Assembly: GCF_000826685.1 (NCBI RefSeq)
Contig: NZ_JROO01000008.1
Coordinates: 1-60,883, forward strand
Length of the DNA: 60,883 nucleotides
DNA from: Streptomonospora alba
Lineage (GTDB): Bacteria; Actinomycetota; Actinomycetes; Streptosporangiales; Streptosporangiaceae
Reading direction: 5' to 3'
The notes beneath the pieces are model-generated. The model had not been told where the DNA came from. It saw nothing but the letters and a program-made list of their open reading frames with translations, and did no database searches. Shown one piece after another: positions 36,364-45,206 of this stretch (position 1 is the stretch's first letter; each line of letters begins with the position of its first letter). The translations under genes were made by a program, and so were the position numbers.

Positions 36364-37417
36364 GGCCGTCCTCGACGTGGTGGGCCGCGCTGGTCCCGAG
36401 TTCGGCCAGGTCGCGGTCGCCGTGGTGCTGGTGGATGTAGGCGGCCAGGTCCTCGCTCGCGCGCGAGTAGCCGGTGTCGGAGGCGAGCGGTCCGGCGCCG
36501 AGTGCTTCGCGTGTGCTACGCAGCACGTTCGCGCAGGCCGCGGCGACGGTGGCGCGCGCCCGCATCGCTCGCAGGCGGGCACCGCCGAGCCGGTCGCGCG
36601 GGTCGGCGTCGATCTCGCGGGCCGCAGCCGCGAGCACCGCCTCTGCGGCGTGCAGGTCCCTGTCGACACCGCCGAAGTAGGCCCGCGCGTGCGCATCCGC
36701 CCGGTCGGCGGCCACCCGCGCGGCCAAGGGCGCTGCGACGGCGAGCGCGCCGCCGTACCAGCAGGCGGCGACGCCGATGCCGCCGTGGTGGAACCCCGGG
36801 CGTGCGGTGTAGGCGCCGACGGGTCCCACGGGGGAGGCAGCAACGTCGTCGAAGGTGAGGGTCAGGGTGTCGCTGGCCGCCATCCCGGCCGCGGCCCAAC
36901 TGCCATGATCGGCCTCAGCGACGTCGGTGCCGACCGCGAACAGTCGCCGTCGGCCGTCGTCGAGGAGCGCGCTGACCAGACCGTGCGTGCATATGCGGGC
37001 GCCCGAGCAGAACCGCTTGGTGCCGCTGAGCCGCCACTCGGCGCCGCCGGCCGCCGGGCGCGCGTGCAGGTCGGGGCCAGGCGGGTGTGCGGCCCAGACA
37101 CCCCACACGCTGCCGGGATCGGGGGCGGGACGGCCGAGTTCGGCCAAGATGGCCACGGCGTCGCAGTGTCCCTCGGCAAGCCGTGCCAACGCCAGGTCGC
37201 GGCGCGCCAGATCCCGCAGCTTCGCCCAGCGCCGCCACGTGTCACCGCCTCCGGGCAGCGGAAGGTCCAGGCCCCCCTCGTCGATCTCGCGCATCAACTC
37301 GGCGGCGACGTCGAGCCGGTGTTCGGTTGCCTCGTTCGGCTCCTCGGCCCATGTGTGAGGCGCCGGAGACTCCCCCGAGGAGGCGACCGCCGCGCCCCTG
37401 TTACCTCCGTTTTCCAC
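36347..37417 (-). CDS. Acyl-CoA dehydrogenase-like flavoprotein
   Basis: The 356-residue protein has acyl-CoA dehydrogenase features: GVWAAHPPGPDLHARPAAGG and LSGTKRFCSGARICTHGLVS in the middle domain, a beta region ending in LTLTFDDVAAS, and a C-terminal helical bundle. Several positions of the FAD/CoA signature are atypical, so it may act on a non-CoA substrate. I choose the GTG at 37417 because upstream sequence looks non-coding; no strong ribosome-binding site is seen. It heads the overlapping operon with PIG-L, methyltransferase and glycosyltransferase. The reaction is unknown. Confidence 0.78.
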   Translation of the reverse strand: MENGGNRGAAVASSGESPAPHTWAEEPNEATEHRLDVAAELMREIDEGGLDLPLPGGGDTWRRWAKLRDLARRDLALARLAEGHCDAVAILAELGRPAPDPGSVWGVWAAHPPGPDLHARPAAGGAEWRLSGTKRFCSGARICTHGLVSALLDDGRRRLFAVGTDVAEADHGSWAAAGMAASDTLTLTFDDVAASPVGPVGAYTARPGFHHGGIGVAACWYGGALAVAAPLAARVAADRADAHARAYFGGVDRDLHAAEAVLAAAAREIDADPRDRLGGARLRAMRARATVAAACANVLRSTREALGAGPLASDTGYSRASEDLAAYIHQHHGDRDLAELGTSAAHHVEDGHGRTT

Positions 37418-37654
37418 CCGGCGCCTGCTACCCGCCGCTCCCGAGGGGAAACACCGCCGTGCGCGGCTGCCCGCCGAAGCCCCTGGGCCGTGCCTTGATG
37501 CCGCGGCCTGCCGTCGAATGCCGCCTTCCAAGGCGGCGCCACCACGGTCGGCCTCCCCGGCCTCGCCTGGCCCATGATCGGAGCGACGGCGCTGTTCCTG
37601 TTCGCGAGCGCCACGGACCGGTCCCTGCACCGCGTCGCCCGCGATTCGTGAGCA

Positions 37655-37850
37655 TCGCCGCGCCCTTCATCGCGGTAACGACGACCGTCCGCGGCCCGGT
37701 GCGCTCGACAAGTCCGTCCTGCTTGATACGCCGGATCGCCTCGCGCGCGGAAGCGGGCCGACCGTCAGCCGTGCGCCGAGTCCGCGCTCGGTGACCTTCT
37801 TGCCGGGCTGAACCCTCCAACGTGTGCAGCCGACCGCGGTCCACGCCATC
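37655..37850 (-). pseudogene. Decayed GntR regulator (copy of the gene at 44389-45123)
   Basis: On the minus strand two frames carry pieces that match the intact GntR protein at 44389-45123. VQPGKKVTERGLGARLTVGP corresponds to its LRPGQKVTERGLAERLSVSP, and AREAIRRIKQDGLVERTGPR to its VREAIRRLEQDGFLERTGPR. A frameshift joins the two segments and the effector domain is absent. It is divergent from the intact MFS gene, across an operator like the one beside the intact GntR gene. It cannot make a regulator. Confidence 0.8.
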
Positions 37851-37887
37851 GAGGTGATTCTTCCACCGCATAAAGCAAAAATAGCCT

Positions 37888-37916
37888 TTGACAGTTTTGC
37901 TATAGCAAATTAGCGT
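37888..37916 (+). promoter_or_regulatory. Promoter with embedded GntR operator, left copy
   Basis: A -35-like ttgaca at 37888-37893 is followed by a perfect 14-bp palindrome tttgctatagcaaa at 37896-37909, lying where the spacer of a promoter would be. A -10-like tagcgt at 37911-37916 gives a 17-base spacer. The same geometry recurs at 45164-45193. A repressor bound at the palindrome would block RNA polymerase, so this is the likely control site of the MFS catabolic operon. Confidence 0.7.
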
Positions 37917-37966
37917 GCCCGTGAGCGGCGTCACACGGAGGCGGCCGCAGGTGGAGGAGGTCGCCG

Positions 37967-39244
37967 ATGACGGCAGTGGATACCGACGCCGGCCGGGCGT
38001 CGGGTCGCAAGATCACCTTCTTCGTCGTCCTCGCGGTCTTCGCGCAGGAGTCGACGTGGAACTTCTACGACGCGCAGGTGCCGCCGCTGCTGCGCGAGTA
38101 CGTGACCAGCGCCGCGCTCATCGGCGCGCTGATGGGCATGGATAACCTGCTGGGCATCTTCATCCAGCCATGGCTCGGCAACCGCTCGGACAACACGCGC
38201 ACCCGCTGGGGCCGGCGCATCCCCTACCTGGCCGTCGGCATGCCCGTCGCCGCAGTGCTGTTCGCCCTGATCCCGCTGGCGCCGTCGCTGCCCGCGCTTG
38301 TGGCCTTCATGTTCGCCTACGCCCTGGTGTGCAACAGCTTCAAACCGATCGCGGAAGCGCTGCTGCCGGACTTCATCCGCCCCGAGCGGCGCAGCAGGGC
38401 CAACGCCGCCGTGAAGGCGGCCTCCAGCCTGACCATCGTCGTCTCGGCGCTCATCAGCCTCTTCCTGGTCGACTCCTATCCGGTGCTGGCGTTCTCCGTG
38501 CCCGCCCTGCTGATGCTCGTCTCGGCCGCCGTGCTCGTGCTGAAGGTGCGCGACAGCGCCTCGCCCGCCTACCAGGCCGCCGTGGCCGAGGACACGGCCG
38601 CGGACCGGGGCGAAGCCGAACCACCCAAGCGCATGGGCGAGCTGCTCGCCGACATCGTCCGCGATCCCCACCGGGAACGGCTGCTCGTCATCGTGGCCAT
38701 CCTGCTGTTCGGCTGCGCGTGGGCGGCATCACGGTCGCTGATGACCCCGTATGGCATGGAGGCGCTGGGGCTGTCACGCGGAACCGCCGGCGGGCTCACT
38801 CTGCCCAGCGGAGTGGTGTTCATCCTGGCCACGTTCCCCGTGGCCCTGCTGTCCGAGCGCATCGGCCGGCTGCGTGTGATGGCGATGGGCATGGGGCTGT
38901 TCGCCCTCGCACTCACCAGCGCCGCGCTGATCAACACCCCGACCGCGGCCGTGATCGCCTTGTGTGTGGGCGTGGTAGGCGCCGCAGGCTTCCTCGTCAA
39001 CGGAGCGGTGATCCTGTGGAACCTGGCCCCGTCGGCCAGCGCGTTCGGCACCTACACCGGCCTCTACACGGTCGGCTGGATGACCGGCGGCTTCCTCGGC
39101 CCGGCACTGGTCGGATCCATGGTGGATATCACCGGATGGCGCTTCATGCCGGCCGACGCCGCGCTGCTCGCCGTGCTTGCGGTCGCCGTGGTGCTGCGCG
39201 TGCTTGCGCTGCGCCGCCGGGCTACCACGACCCAGGCGTTGTGA
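37967..39244 (+). CDS. MFS transporter, GPH/SUC2-like sugar or organic acid carrier
   Basis: The 425-residue carrier has about 12 helices. It has the N-terminal LAVFAQESTWNFYDAQVPPL and the loop WLGNRSDNTRTRWGRRIPYL, matching the GPH-type D-R-T-R-x-G-R-R pattern between helices 2 and 3. A ggaggagg site precedes the ATG. It heads a rightward set of catabolic genes. The substrate is unknown; the downstream hydroxy-acid-type enzymes suggest an organic acid or glycoside. Control is probably by the intact GntR at 44389 acting on the palindrome 60 bases upstream. Confidence 0.88.
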   Translation: MTAVDTDAGRASGRKITFFVVLAVFAQESTWNFYDAQVPPLLREYVTSAALIGALMGMDNLLGIFIQPWLGNRSDNTRTRWGRRIPYLAVGMPVAAVLFALIPLAPSLPALVAFMFAYALVCNSFKPIAEALLPDFIRPERRSRANAAVKAASSLTIVVSALISLFLVDSYPVLAFSVPALLMLVSAAVLVLKVRDSASPAYQAAVAEDTAADRGEAEPPKRMGELLADIVRDPHRERLLVIVAILLFGCAWAASRSLMTPYGMEALGLSRGTAGGLTLPSGVVFILATFPVALLSERIGRLRVMAMGMGLFALALTSAALINTPTAAVIALCVGVVGAAGFLVNGAVILWNLAPSASAFGTYTGLYTVGWMTGGFLGPALVGSMVDITGWRFMPADAALLAVLAVAVVLRVLALRRRATTTQAL

Positions 39245-39411
39245 GGAAAAGAAATCGAGAGCCGAGTCGGCCGATGCCGAGCCCACCGGCCCAGTCACCT
39301 ACTCCGAAAAGGAACAACACGCATGATGATCGATCGGTCCCCATCGGCTCACCGCCGTCAGAACAAACGCCACCCCCGCCGCTGTGCTGGCGTGCCCAAG
39401 GCGGTGACCCG

Positions 39412-41061
39412 GTGAACGCCGATGCCATCGTCGTCGGCGCCGGTCTCGCCGGACTGGTCGCCACAGCCGAACTCGTCGACGCCGGACGCTCGGTGATCCT
39501 GCTCGACCAGGAGTCCGAGCGGAATCTCGGGGGCCAGGCGTACTGGTCCCTGGGCGGGCTGTTCCTCGTCGACTCGCCGGAGCAGCGGCGGATGGGCGTC
39601 AAGGACTCCTCGGACCTGGCACTGCAGGACTGGATGGGCACCGCAGGGTTCGACCGGCCCGAAGACGAATGGCCGCGGCGCTGGGCCGAGGCCTACGTCG
39701 AATTCGCCGCCGGGGAGAAGCGTGCGTGGCTGCGGGAGCGCGGCATCGGTTTCTTCCCCGTGGTCGGTTGGGCGGAACGCGGCGGCCACCACGCTTCAGG
39801 CCCGGGCAACTCGGTTCCTCGCTTCCACATCACCTGGGGGACCGGTCCCGGCGTGGTGGAGCCCTTCGCCCGCCGCGTGCGCGAGGCGGCCGAGCGCGGC
39901 CGCGTGACTCTGGCGTTCCGGCACCGCGTCGACGAGCTGACCGTGGCTGCCGGAACGGTGACCGGCGTGCGCGGCGCCGTGCTGGCCGAGGACGACTCCC
40001 CTCGCGGAGTCGCCACGAACCGCACCCTGACCGGCGAATTCGCGATGAGCGCCCAGGCCGTGATCGTCGCCTCCGGGGGCATCGGCGGAAACCGCGCGCA
40101 GGTGCACAAGCACTGGCCGCAGCGCCTGGGCGAACCGCCCCGGGAGATGGTCACCGGGGTGCCCGCCCACGTCGATGGACGGATGCTCGGCATCGCCGAG
40201 ACCGCCGGAGGCCGCCTGGTCAACCAGGACCGGATGTGGCACTACGTCGAAGGCATAAAGAACTGGAACCCGGTGTGGCCCGGCCACGGCATCCGCATCC
40301 TTCCGGGGCCCTCCTCGCTGTGGTTCGACGCGCTCGGACGCCGGCTGCCCACCCCGCTGTATCCGGGATCCGACACCCTCGGCACCCTCGCCCATCTGCG
40401 TTCCAGCGGCCACGACCACAGCTGGTTCGTGCTCACGGAGAAGATCATCGGCAAGGAGTTCGCGCTCTCCGGATCCGAGCAGAACCCCGACCTCACCGAA
40501 AAGAGCGTCCGGAAAGTGCTCAACCGCGCGCTGTCCGGCGTCCCGGGCCCGGTCGCGGCCTTCCAGCGCCACGGCGCGGACTTCGTCGTCGCCGACACCC
40601 TCGACGAACTGGTGCGCGGCATGAACAAGCTCACCGACACACCGCTGCTCGACCCTGCGGACATCCTCCGCGAGGTCGAGGCCCGCGACCGCGAGATGCG
40701 CAACCCCTTCACCAAGGACCACCAGGTCGCCGCGATCCACAACGCCCGCCGGTACCGCGGGGACCGGCTGACACGCGTCGCCGCTCCCCACCGGCTGCTC
40801 GACCCGAAGGCCGGCCCCCTCATCGCGGTCCGGCTGAACATCCTCACGCGCAAGACCCTGGGCGGCCTGCTGACCGACCTCGACGCGCGGGTGCTCACCC
40901 CCGAGGGCACGCCGTTGCCGGGCCTGTACGCGGCCGGGGAAGCCGCCGGCTTCGGCGGAGGTGGCTTCCACGGCTACCGCTCCCTGGAAGGGACGTTCCT
41001 CGGCGGATGCCTCTTTTCCGGACGGGCCGCAGGGCGGGCCGCGGCGGCGGCGACCGCATGA
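39412..41061 (+). CDS. FAD-binding dehydrogenase, fumarate reductase/ketosteroid dehydrogenase-like
   Basis: The 549-residue flavoprotein begins NADAIVVGAGLAGLVATAEL with LDQESERNLGGQAYWSLGGL. It has the FAD-binding C-terminal LPGLYAAGEAAGFGGGGFHG and GTFLGGCLFSGRAAG blocks. It belongs to the FAD-dependent dehydrogenases related to fumarate reductase and 3-ketosteroid dehydrogenase; the substrate cannot be inferred. I use the GTG at 39412 with aaggcgg upstream; an earlier in-frame extension has no support. It lies between the MFS and DUF1446 genes in one apparent operon. Confidence 0.87.
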   Translation: MNADAIVVGAGLAGLVATAELVDAGRSVILLDQESERNLGGQAYWSLGGLFLVDSPEQRRMGVKDSSDLALQDWMGTAGFDRPEDEWPRRWAEAYVEFAAGEKRAWLRERGIGFFPVVGWAERGGHHASGPGNSVPRFHITWGTGPGVVEPFARRVREAAERGRVTLAFRHRVDELTVAAGTVTGVRGAVLAEDDSPRGVATNRTLTGEFAMSAQAVIVASGGIGGNRAQVHKHWPQRLGEPPREMVTGVPAHVDGRMLGIAETAGGRLVNQDRMWHYVEGIKNWNPVWPGHGIRILPGPSSLWFDALGRRLPTPLYPGSDTLGTLAHLRSSGHDHSWFVLTEKIIGKEFALSGSEQNPDLTEKSVRKVLNRALSGVPGPVAAFQRHGADFVVADTLDELVRGMNKLTDTPLLDPADILREVEARDREMRNPFTKDHQVAAIHNARRYRGDRLTRVAAPHRLLDPKAGPLIAVRLNILTRKTLGGLLTDLDARVLTPEGTPLPGLYAAGEAAGFGGGGFHGYRSLEGTFLGGCLFSGRAAGRAAAAATA

Positions 41062-41092
41062 GTTCGCAGGACCCACGACAAGGAGCTACCAC

Positions 41093-42469
41093 GTGAACGA
41101 CAACGCAATACGCATCCTCGTGCCGGCAGGCATGCTGGGAGGCGGATTCCCGCCCGAGACGATCGAGCGCGGGCTCGTGCGCGGCGCCGACGTCATCGCG
41201 ATCGACGGCGGCTCCACCGACTCGGGGCCGTTCTACCTCGGAGCCGCCACGCCCAAGACGACGCGGGCGCAGGTCGAATGGGACCTGCGCATCCTGCTGA
41301 AAGCGGCGGCCGACGCCCGCATCCCCCTCATCGTCGGTTCCTGCGGAACCGGCGGGACCGACGCCGGCGTCGACTGGATCGCCGGCATCACCGAGGAGAT
41401 CCTCGCGGCGGAAGGGCTGGCCCTGACCGTCGCCGCGATCTACAGCGAGCAGAAGGCCTCCGCGCTCGTCGAGCACCTCGCGGCCGGAGCGATCCACCCG
41501 CTGCCGCCGCACGGCGACCTCGAAGCTACAACCCTGGAAAGCTGCACCCGCATCGTCGGAATGATGGGCCACGAGCCCATCGAAGCCGCCCTGCGCGGCG
41601 GAGCCCAGGTCGTGCTGGCCGGGCGCGCCACCGACACCGCCGTGGCCGCCGCCTACCCGCTGATGCGCGACATGCCGGCCGGTCCGACGTGGCACGCCGC
41701 GAAGATCGTCGAATGCGGGGGCCAGTGCACCACCGACCCGCGTGCCGGCGGTGTGCTGGCCACCATCGATTCGGACGGATTCACCATCGAGCCGCTCGAC
41801 CCGGCCGCGTCCTGCACACCCGCCTCGGTGGCCGCGCACATGCTCTACGAAACCGCCGACCCGTTCCGGATGCGCGAGCCGGCGGGCACGATCGACGTCA
41901 CCGGGGCGACCTACCGCGCCGTCGACGAGCGCACCGTCCGTGTGGAGGGCTCCGCGTTCGATCCCGCACCGCAGCACACGATCAAGCTTGAGGGAGCGCG
42001 GATCAGCGGGTACGAGACGATGTCGTTCACCGCGATCCGCGACCCCCACATCCTGGCGAACATCGAGGAGTGGGCCGCTCTCCTGCGTCAGGTGCTGGGC
42101 GAGTGGGTCACCAGGACGCTGTACCTGGAACCGGACGCATACGCGCTCGACATCCGGCTCTATGGCCATAACGCCGTCCTCGGAGAACACGACCCGGCCA
42201 CTGGACCGGCGCGCGAGGTCGCGGTGATGCTGCTGGTACACGCGTCTGATCAAGCCACGGCCACGGCGATCGCGACGGTCGCCAACCCGCTCATGCTGCA
42301 CCTGCCCACGGCCGACATGGCCTACCTGCCGAGCACGGCCTTTCCTTTTTCGCCGGCCGAGACCGAACGCGGCCCGGCCTACGAGTTCGTCCTCAACCAC
42401 GTCGTGGACGTCGAGGGCCCCACCGACCTGTTCCGCACCGAATACCGAAAGGCCGTCGCCGATGCCTGA
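41093..42469 (+). CDS. DUF1446/AtuA-like protein
   Basis: The 458-residue protein begins with IRILVPAGMLGGGFPPETIE and has ADVIAIDGGSTDSGPFYLGA near residue 40 and IPLIVGSCGTGGTDAGVDWI near 80. These are features of the DUF1446 family, which includes AtuA of acyclic terpene utilisation. The family works in degradation pathways, but its reaction is not established to my knowledge. aaggag lies before the GTG start. The last eight bases overlap the DUF4387 gene, its usual partner. Confidence 0.87.
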   Translation: MNDNAIRILVPAGMLGGGFPPETIERGLVRGADVIAIDGGSTDSGPFYLGAATPKTTRAQVEWDLRILLKAAADARIPLIVGSCGTGGTDAGVDWIAGITEEILAAEGLALTVAAIYSEQKASALVEHLAAGAIHPLPPHGDLEATTLESCTRIVGMMGHEPIEAALRGGAQVVLAGRATDTAVAAAYPLMRDMPAGPTWHAAKIVECGGQCTTDPRAGGVLATIDSDGFTIEPLDPAASCTPASVAAHMLYETADPFRMREPAGTIDVTGATYRAVDERTVRVEGSAFDPAPQHTIKLEGARISGYETMSFTAIRDPHILANIEEWAALLRQVLGEWVTRTLYLEPDAYALDIRLYGHNAVLGEHDPATGPAREVAVMLLVHASDQATATAIATVANPLMLHLPTADMAYLPSTAFPFSPAETERGPAYEFVLNHVVDVEGPTDLFRTEYRKAVADA

Positions 42470-42806
42470 GACCTTGGGCGACCTCGCGTTGGAGGTCCGC
42501 TCGAAGAACGCCGGGCCGTTCTGGACCACCATGGAGCTGTTCATGCGCGACGAGGTCGGGTACGCGGCGGCCGCCGACGAGGACTTCCTCAACGAAGAGG
42601 TGATCGCCCGGCTGTACGGCACCCCCGCGGAGCAGGTACGGATCTTCCGCATCCCCGCGCTCAACGTCGTGAAGATCTCCTTCCCCCGCCCCGTCCCGCA
42701 AGGCGGATTCCGAGACCGCGACGTCCACTCGGGCCAGCACCACGTCCCCTTGGCGCTGCTGATCCCGCCCGCCGCCGGCGCACGGCGGAGCGGAGACGCC
42801 GACTGA
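42462..42806 (+). CDS. DUF4387 protein, partner of DUF1446
   Basis: The 114-residue protein begins PETLGDLALEVRSKNAGPFW and continues with TMELFMRDEVGYAAAADEDF and ALNVVKISFPRPVPQGGFRD, all family marks of DUF4387. DUF1446 and DUF4387 are found as neighbouring genes or fusions, which suggests two subunits of one enzyme. Its ATG overlaps the DUF1446 end. There is no catalytic motif that I can name. Confidence 0.87.
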   Translation: MPETLGDLALEVRSKNAGPFWTTMELFMRDEVGYAAAADEDFLNEEVIARLYGTPAEQVRIFRIPALNVVKISFPRPVPQGGFRDRDVHSGQHHVPLALLIPPAAGARRSGDAD

Positions 42807-42901
42807 TGCCGGCGCGGGGCGCGGCGAACCGCTCGTGGTCTCCCGCGCTCTCGTCACCGGACCGAATGTGCACGTGTACGACGACGTCAGAGGAGTGTGC
42901 A

Positions 42902-44023
42902 ATGTCCCGTCGTTACCGAATCGCGGTTGTTCCGGGCGATGGCATCGGCCGTGAGGTCGCGCCGGTAGGGGTGAGATGCCTGCAGGCCGCCGCCCGCATC
43001 CACGGGTTCGAGCTCGAGATCGCCGAGTTCGGCTTCGCCTGTGCCGACTACTGGCAGCGGTACGGCCGGATGCTGCCGTCGGATTGGCGGGAGGTCCTCG
43101 GCGAGTTCGACGCGATCTACTTCGGGGCGGTCGGGTGGCCGGAGGCGGTGCCCGACCACGTGTCGCTGTGGGGCAGCCTCCTGCAGTTCCGCCGCGGGTT
43201 CGACCAGTACGTCAATCTGCGGCCCGTGCGGCTGCTCCGGGGAATGCGCAGTCCTCTGCGCGACCGCCGGCCGGGCGACATCGACTTCCTCGTCGTCCGC
43301 GAGAACACCGAGGGCGAGTACTCCAGCATCGGCGGCCGGATCTTCGAGGGCACCGACCGCGAGACCGTGCTGCAGGAGACCGTGATGACCCGGACCGGAG
43401 TCGACCGGGTCCTGCGCTACGCGTTCGACCTCGCCGCCGCTCGTCCGCGCAAGCACCTGACCTGGGCGACCAAGAGCAACGGCATCTCCATCTCGATGCC
43501 GTACTGGGACGAGCGCGCGACGGCGATGGCCGAGCGGTACCCGGACGTCGTCGCGGACAAGGACCACATCGACATCCTCACGGCCAAGTTCGTCCTGCGG
43601 CCCGAGCAGTACGACGTCGTCGTCGCAAGCAACCTCTTCGGCGACATCCTCTCCGACCTCGGCCCGGCGTGCGCCGGGACGATCGGGATCGCCCCCAGCG
43701 CCAACATCAACCCCGATCGCACCTGGCCGAGCCTGTTCGAGCCGGTCCACGGCTCGGCCCCCGACATCGCCGGGCGCGGTGTCGCCAACCCGGTCGGGCA
43801 GATCTGGAGCGGCGCCATGATGCTCGACCACCTGGGGGAGTCGGCCGCCGCGGCACAGCTCGTTGCCGCGATCGAGAACGTGCTCGACGAGCGGCCGGAG
43901 GTACTCACACCAGATCTCGGAGGCTCCGGGACGACCGAGGGCCTCGGTACAGCGATCGTCGCCGAGATCGCCGCCCAGGCTTCCGGGCGGGACGACACGG
44001 CCCCGGAGGGCACCACAGCATGA
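42902..44023 (+). CDS. Tartrate/D-malate-type (isopropylmalate-family) dehydrogenase
   Basis: The 373-residue beta-hydroxyacid oxidative decarboxylase starts RIAVVPGDGIGREVAPVGVR and has the substrate Arg region LRPVRLLRGMRSPLRD. The metal-binding Asp residues are in VVASNLFGDILSDLGPACAG, and the NAD loop is FEPVHGSAPDIAGRGVANPV. The VGWPEAVPDHVSLWGSLLQF block is characteristic of tartrate/D-malate dehydrogenases rather than LeuB. A gaggag site precedes the ATG. It is expected to decarboxylate a hydroxy-dicarboxylate made by the preceding enzymes. Its stop overlaps the start of a broken hydantoinase-B gene. Confidence 0.9.
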   Translation: MSRRYRIAVVPGDGIGREVAPVGVRCLQAAARIHGFELEIAEFGFACADYWQRYGRMLPSDWREVLGEFDAIYFGAVGWPEAVPDHVSLWGSLLQFRRGFDQYVNLRPVRLLRGMRSPLRDRRPGDIDFLVVRENTEGEYSSIGGRIFEGTDRETVLQETVMTRTGVDRVLRYAFDLAAARPRKHLTWATKSNGISISMPYWDERATAMAERYPDVVADKDHIDILTAKFVLRPEQYDVVVASNLFGDILSDLGPACAGTIGIAPSANINPDRTWPSLFEPVHGSAPDIAGRGVANPVGQIWSGAMMLDHLGESAAAAQLVAAIENVLDERPEVLTPDLGGSGTTEGLGTAIVAEIAAQASGRDDTAPEGTTA

Positions 44024-44400
44024 CGACATCATCCGTCTCCGACCCCATCGGCCTGGAGGTCCGCTGGGACCGGCTCGCGGCCACGACCGACGAGGCCGCC
44101 TCGATCACGCTGCGCACGGCGTTCTCGACCGTCGTCCGCCATCCGCGAATCCAACGACTACACGGTCGTGCTCCTGGACCGACACGGGCGCACCATCGCG
44201 GAGTCGCGGGCCGGAAGCCCCGGCTTCGCGGCGCTGATGAGTTCGCTGACCGCCTAGTCCTACCGGTTCCCGGCCGAGGAATGGCAGGACGGCGACTGCC
44301 TTATCACCGACGACCCGTGGATCGCGACCGGTCACCCGCCCGACATCACCATGATCACGCCGGTCTTCCAGCGGGGCATGCTCGTCGGCTATGCGACGGA
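44020..44400 (+). pseudogene. Broken hydantoinase B/oxoprolinase-type gene
   Basis: The frame starts MTTSSVSDPIGLEVRWDRLA and AATTDEAASITLRTAFSTVV, the head of HyuB-type subunits. A frameshift near 44140-44150 moves the reading into another frame, SNDYTVVLLDRHGRTIAESR, and this carries a TAG at 44255-44257. The following SYRFPAEEWQDGDCLITDDP and HPPDITMITPVFQRGMLVGY are also family sequence. Homology ends abruptly at about 44400, where the convergent GntR gene begins. Normal length is over 500 residues, so three lesions disable it. Confidence 0.85.
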
Positions 44401-45123
44401 ATCCGCCGGGGTCGTGGGGGCGGCGAGCAGGTCTCCGAGTCCGCCGCGGGCGTCCTCGATCACGAGGGCCTCGGCCGCCGCCGAGTCACCCGCCCTCAGC
44501 GCCCGGACGAGCGCGCGGTGGCTGCCGTAGCGGTCCAGGCCGAACTTGTGGTTTCGGCTGATCTCTTCGATCAGTCTGGCGCGCCGCTCCGGCCGAGAGA
44601 ACACCCGGGTCTGGTCGAGTAGGCGCACGAGGACGGGATTGTTGGCGCACGCCTCGACGACCTCGTTGAATCGCTGCATGGCATCGAGTAGCCGACCCAG
44701 GTGGCGTGACACGTCCTCTCCCGCCTCCTGGCGTCGCTGGATAAGGATCAGCAGATCGTCGGTCTCGTCGAGAATGGCGTCGAGATGGTCCAGTTGCGCC
44801 GGTGACGCGTGCCGCGCGCCGAAACGGGCCACCATCCCGCGAAGGGCCACCTCGACCTCGGCCAGATCCTGCCTAGCGACGTCCTCGAACGCCACCACCT
44901 GCACTGTGCGCGGACCGGTCCGTTCGAGGAAGCCGTCCTGCTCGAGGCGCCGGATGGCCTCACGCACCGGCGTCGGGCTGACCGACAACCGCTCGGCGAG
45001 CCCGCGTTCGGTGACCTTCTGACCCGGGCGCAGTTCGCCGGTCGTGACCGCATCGCGGATGGCGCGGTATGCGCGGTCGGCCAGCGTCTCGGACGTCAGG
45101 CCCTTCAACGTTTCATTCGCCAC
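44389..45123 (-). CDS. GntR-family regulator, FadR/FCD subgroup
   Basis: The 244-residue regulator has a winged HTH (LADRAYRAIRDAVTTGELRP and LSVSPTPVREAIRRLEQDG) and a helical FCD effector domain (ARFGARHASPAQLDHLDAIL, RFNEVVEACANNPVLVRLLD). The GTG at 45123 is used. Its last codons (DSVA and stop) lie inside the hydantoinase-B remnant, so its C-terminus was reshaped by a deletion. The palindrome ttgctatagcaa 50 bases upstream is its probable operator, and a second copy lies before the MFS gene. It therefore likely controls the catabolic operon at a distance, and itself. Confidence 0.88.
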   Translation of the reverse strand: MANETLKGLTSETLADRAYRAIRDAVTTGELRPGQKVTERGLAERLSVSPTPVREAIRRLEQDGFLERTGPRTVQVVAFEDVARQDLAEVEVALRGMVARFGARHASPAQLDHLDAILDETDDLLILIQRRQEAGEDVSRHLGRLLDAMQRFNEVVEACANNPVLVRLLDQTRVFSRPERRARLIEEISRNHKFGLDRYGSHRALVRALRAGDSAAAEALVIEDARGGLGDLLAAPTTPADSVA

Positions 45124-45163
45124 GGGACCACCATATACGCCACAGCAAGAATGTTTGTAACTC

Positions 45164-45193
45164 TTGACCATCTTGCTATAGCAAAAGTACCGT
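45164..45193 (+). promoter_or_regulatory. Promoter with embedded GntR operator, right copy
   Basis: A ttgacc at 45164-45169, the palindrome ttgctatagcaa at 45173-45184 and taccgt at 45188-45193 repeat the arrangement at 37888-37916. The distance from -35 to palindrome (nine bases from start to start) is identical. On the plus strand it now drives only a dead MFS stub. On the minus strand it lies directly upstream of the intact GntR gene. Confidence 0.65.
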
Positions 45194-45206
45194 GGCGGCT
45201 GCCGCA

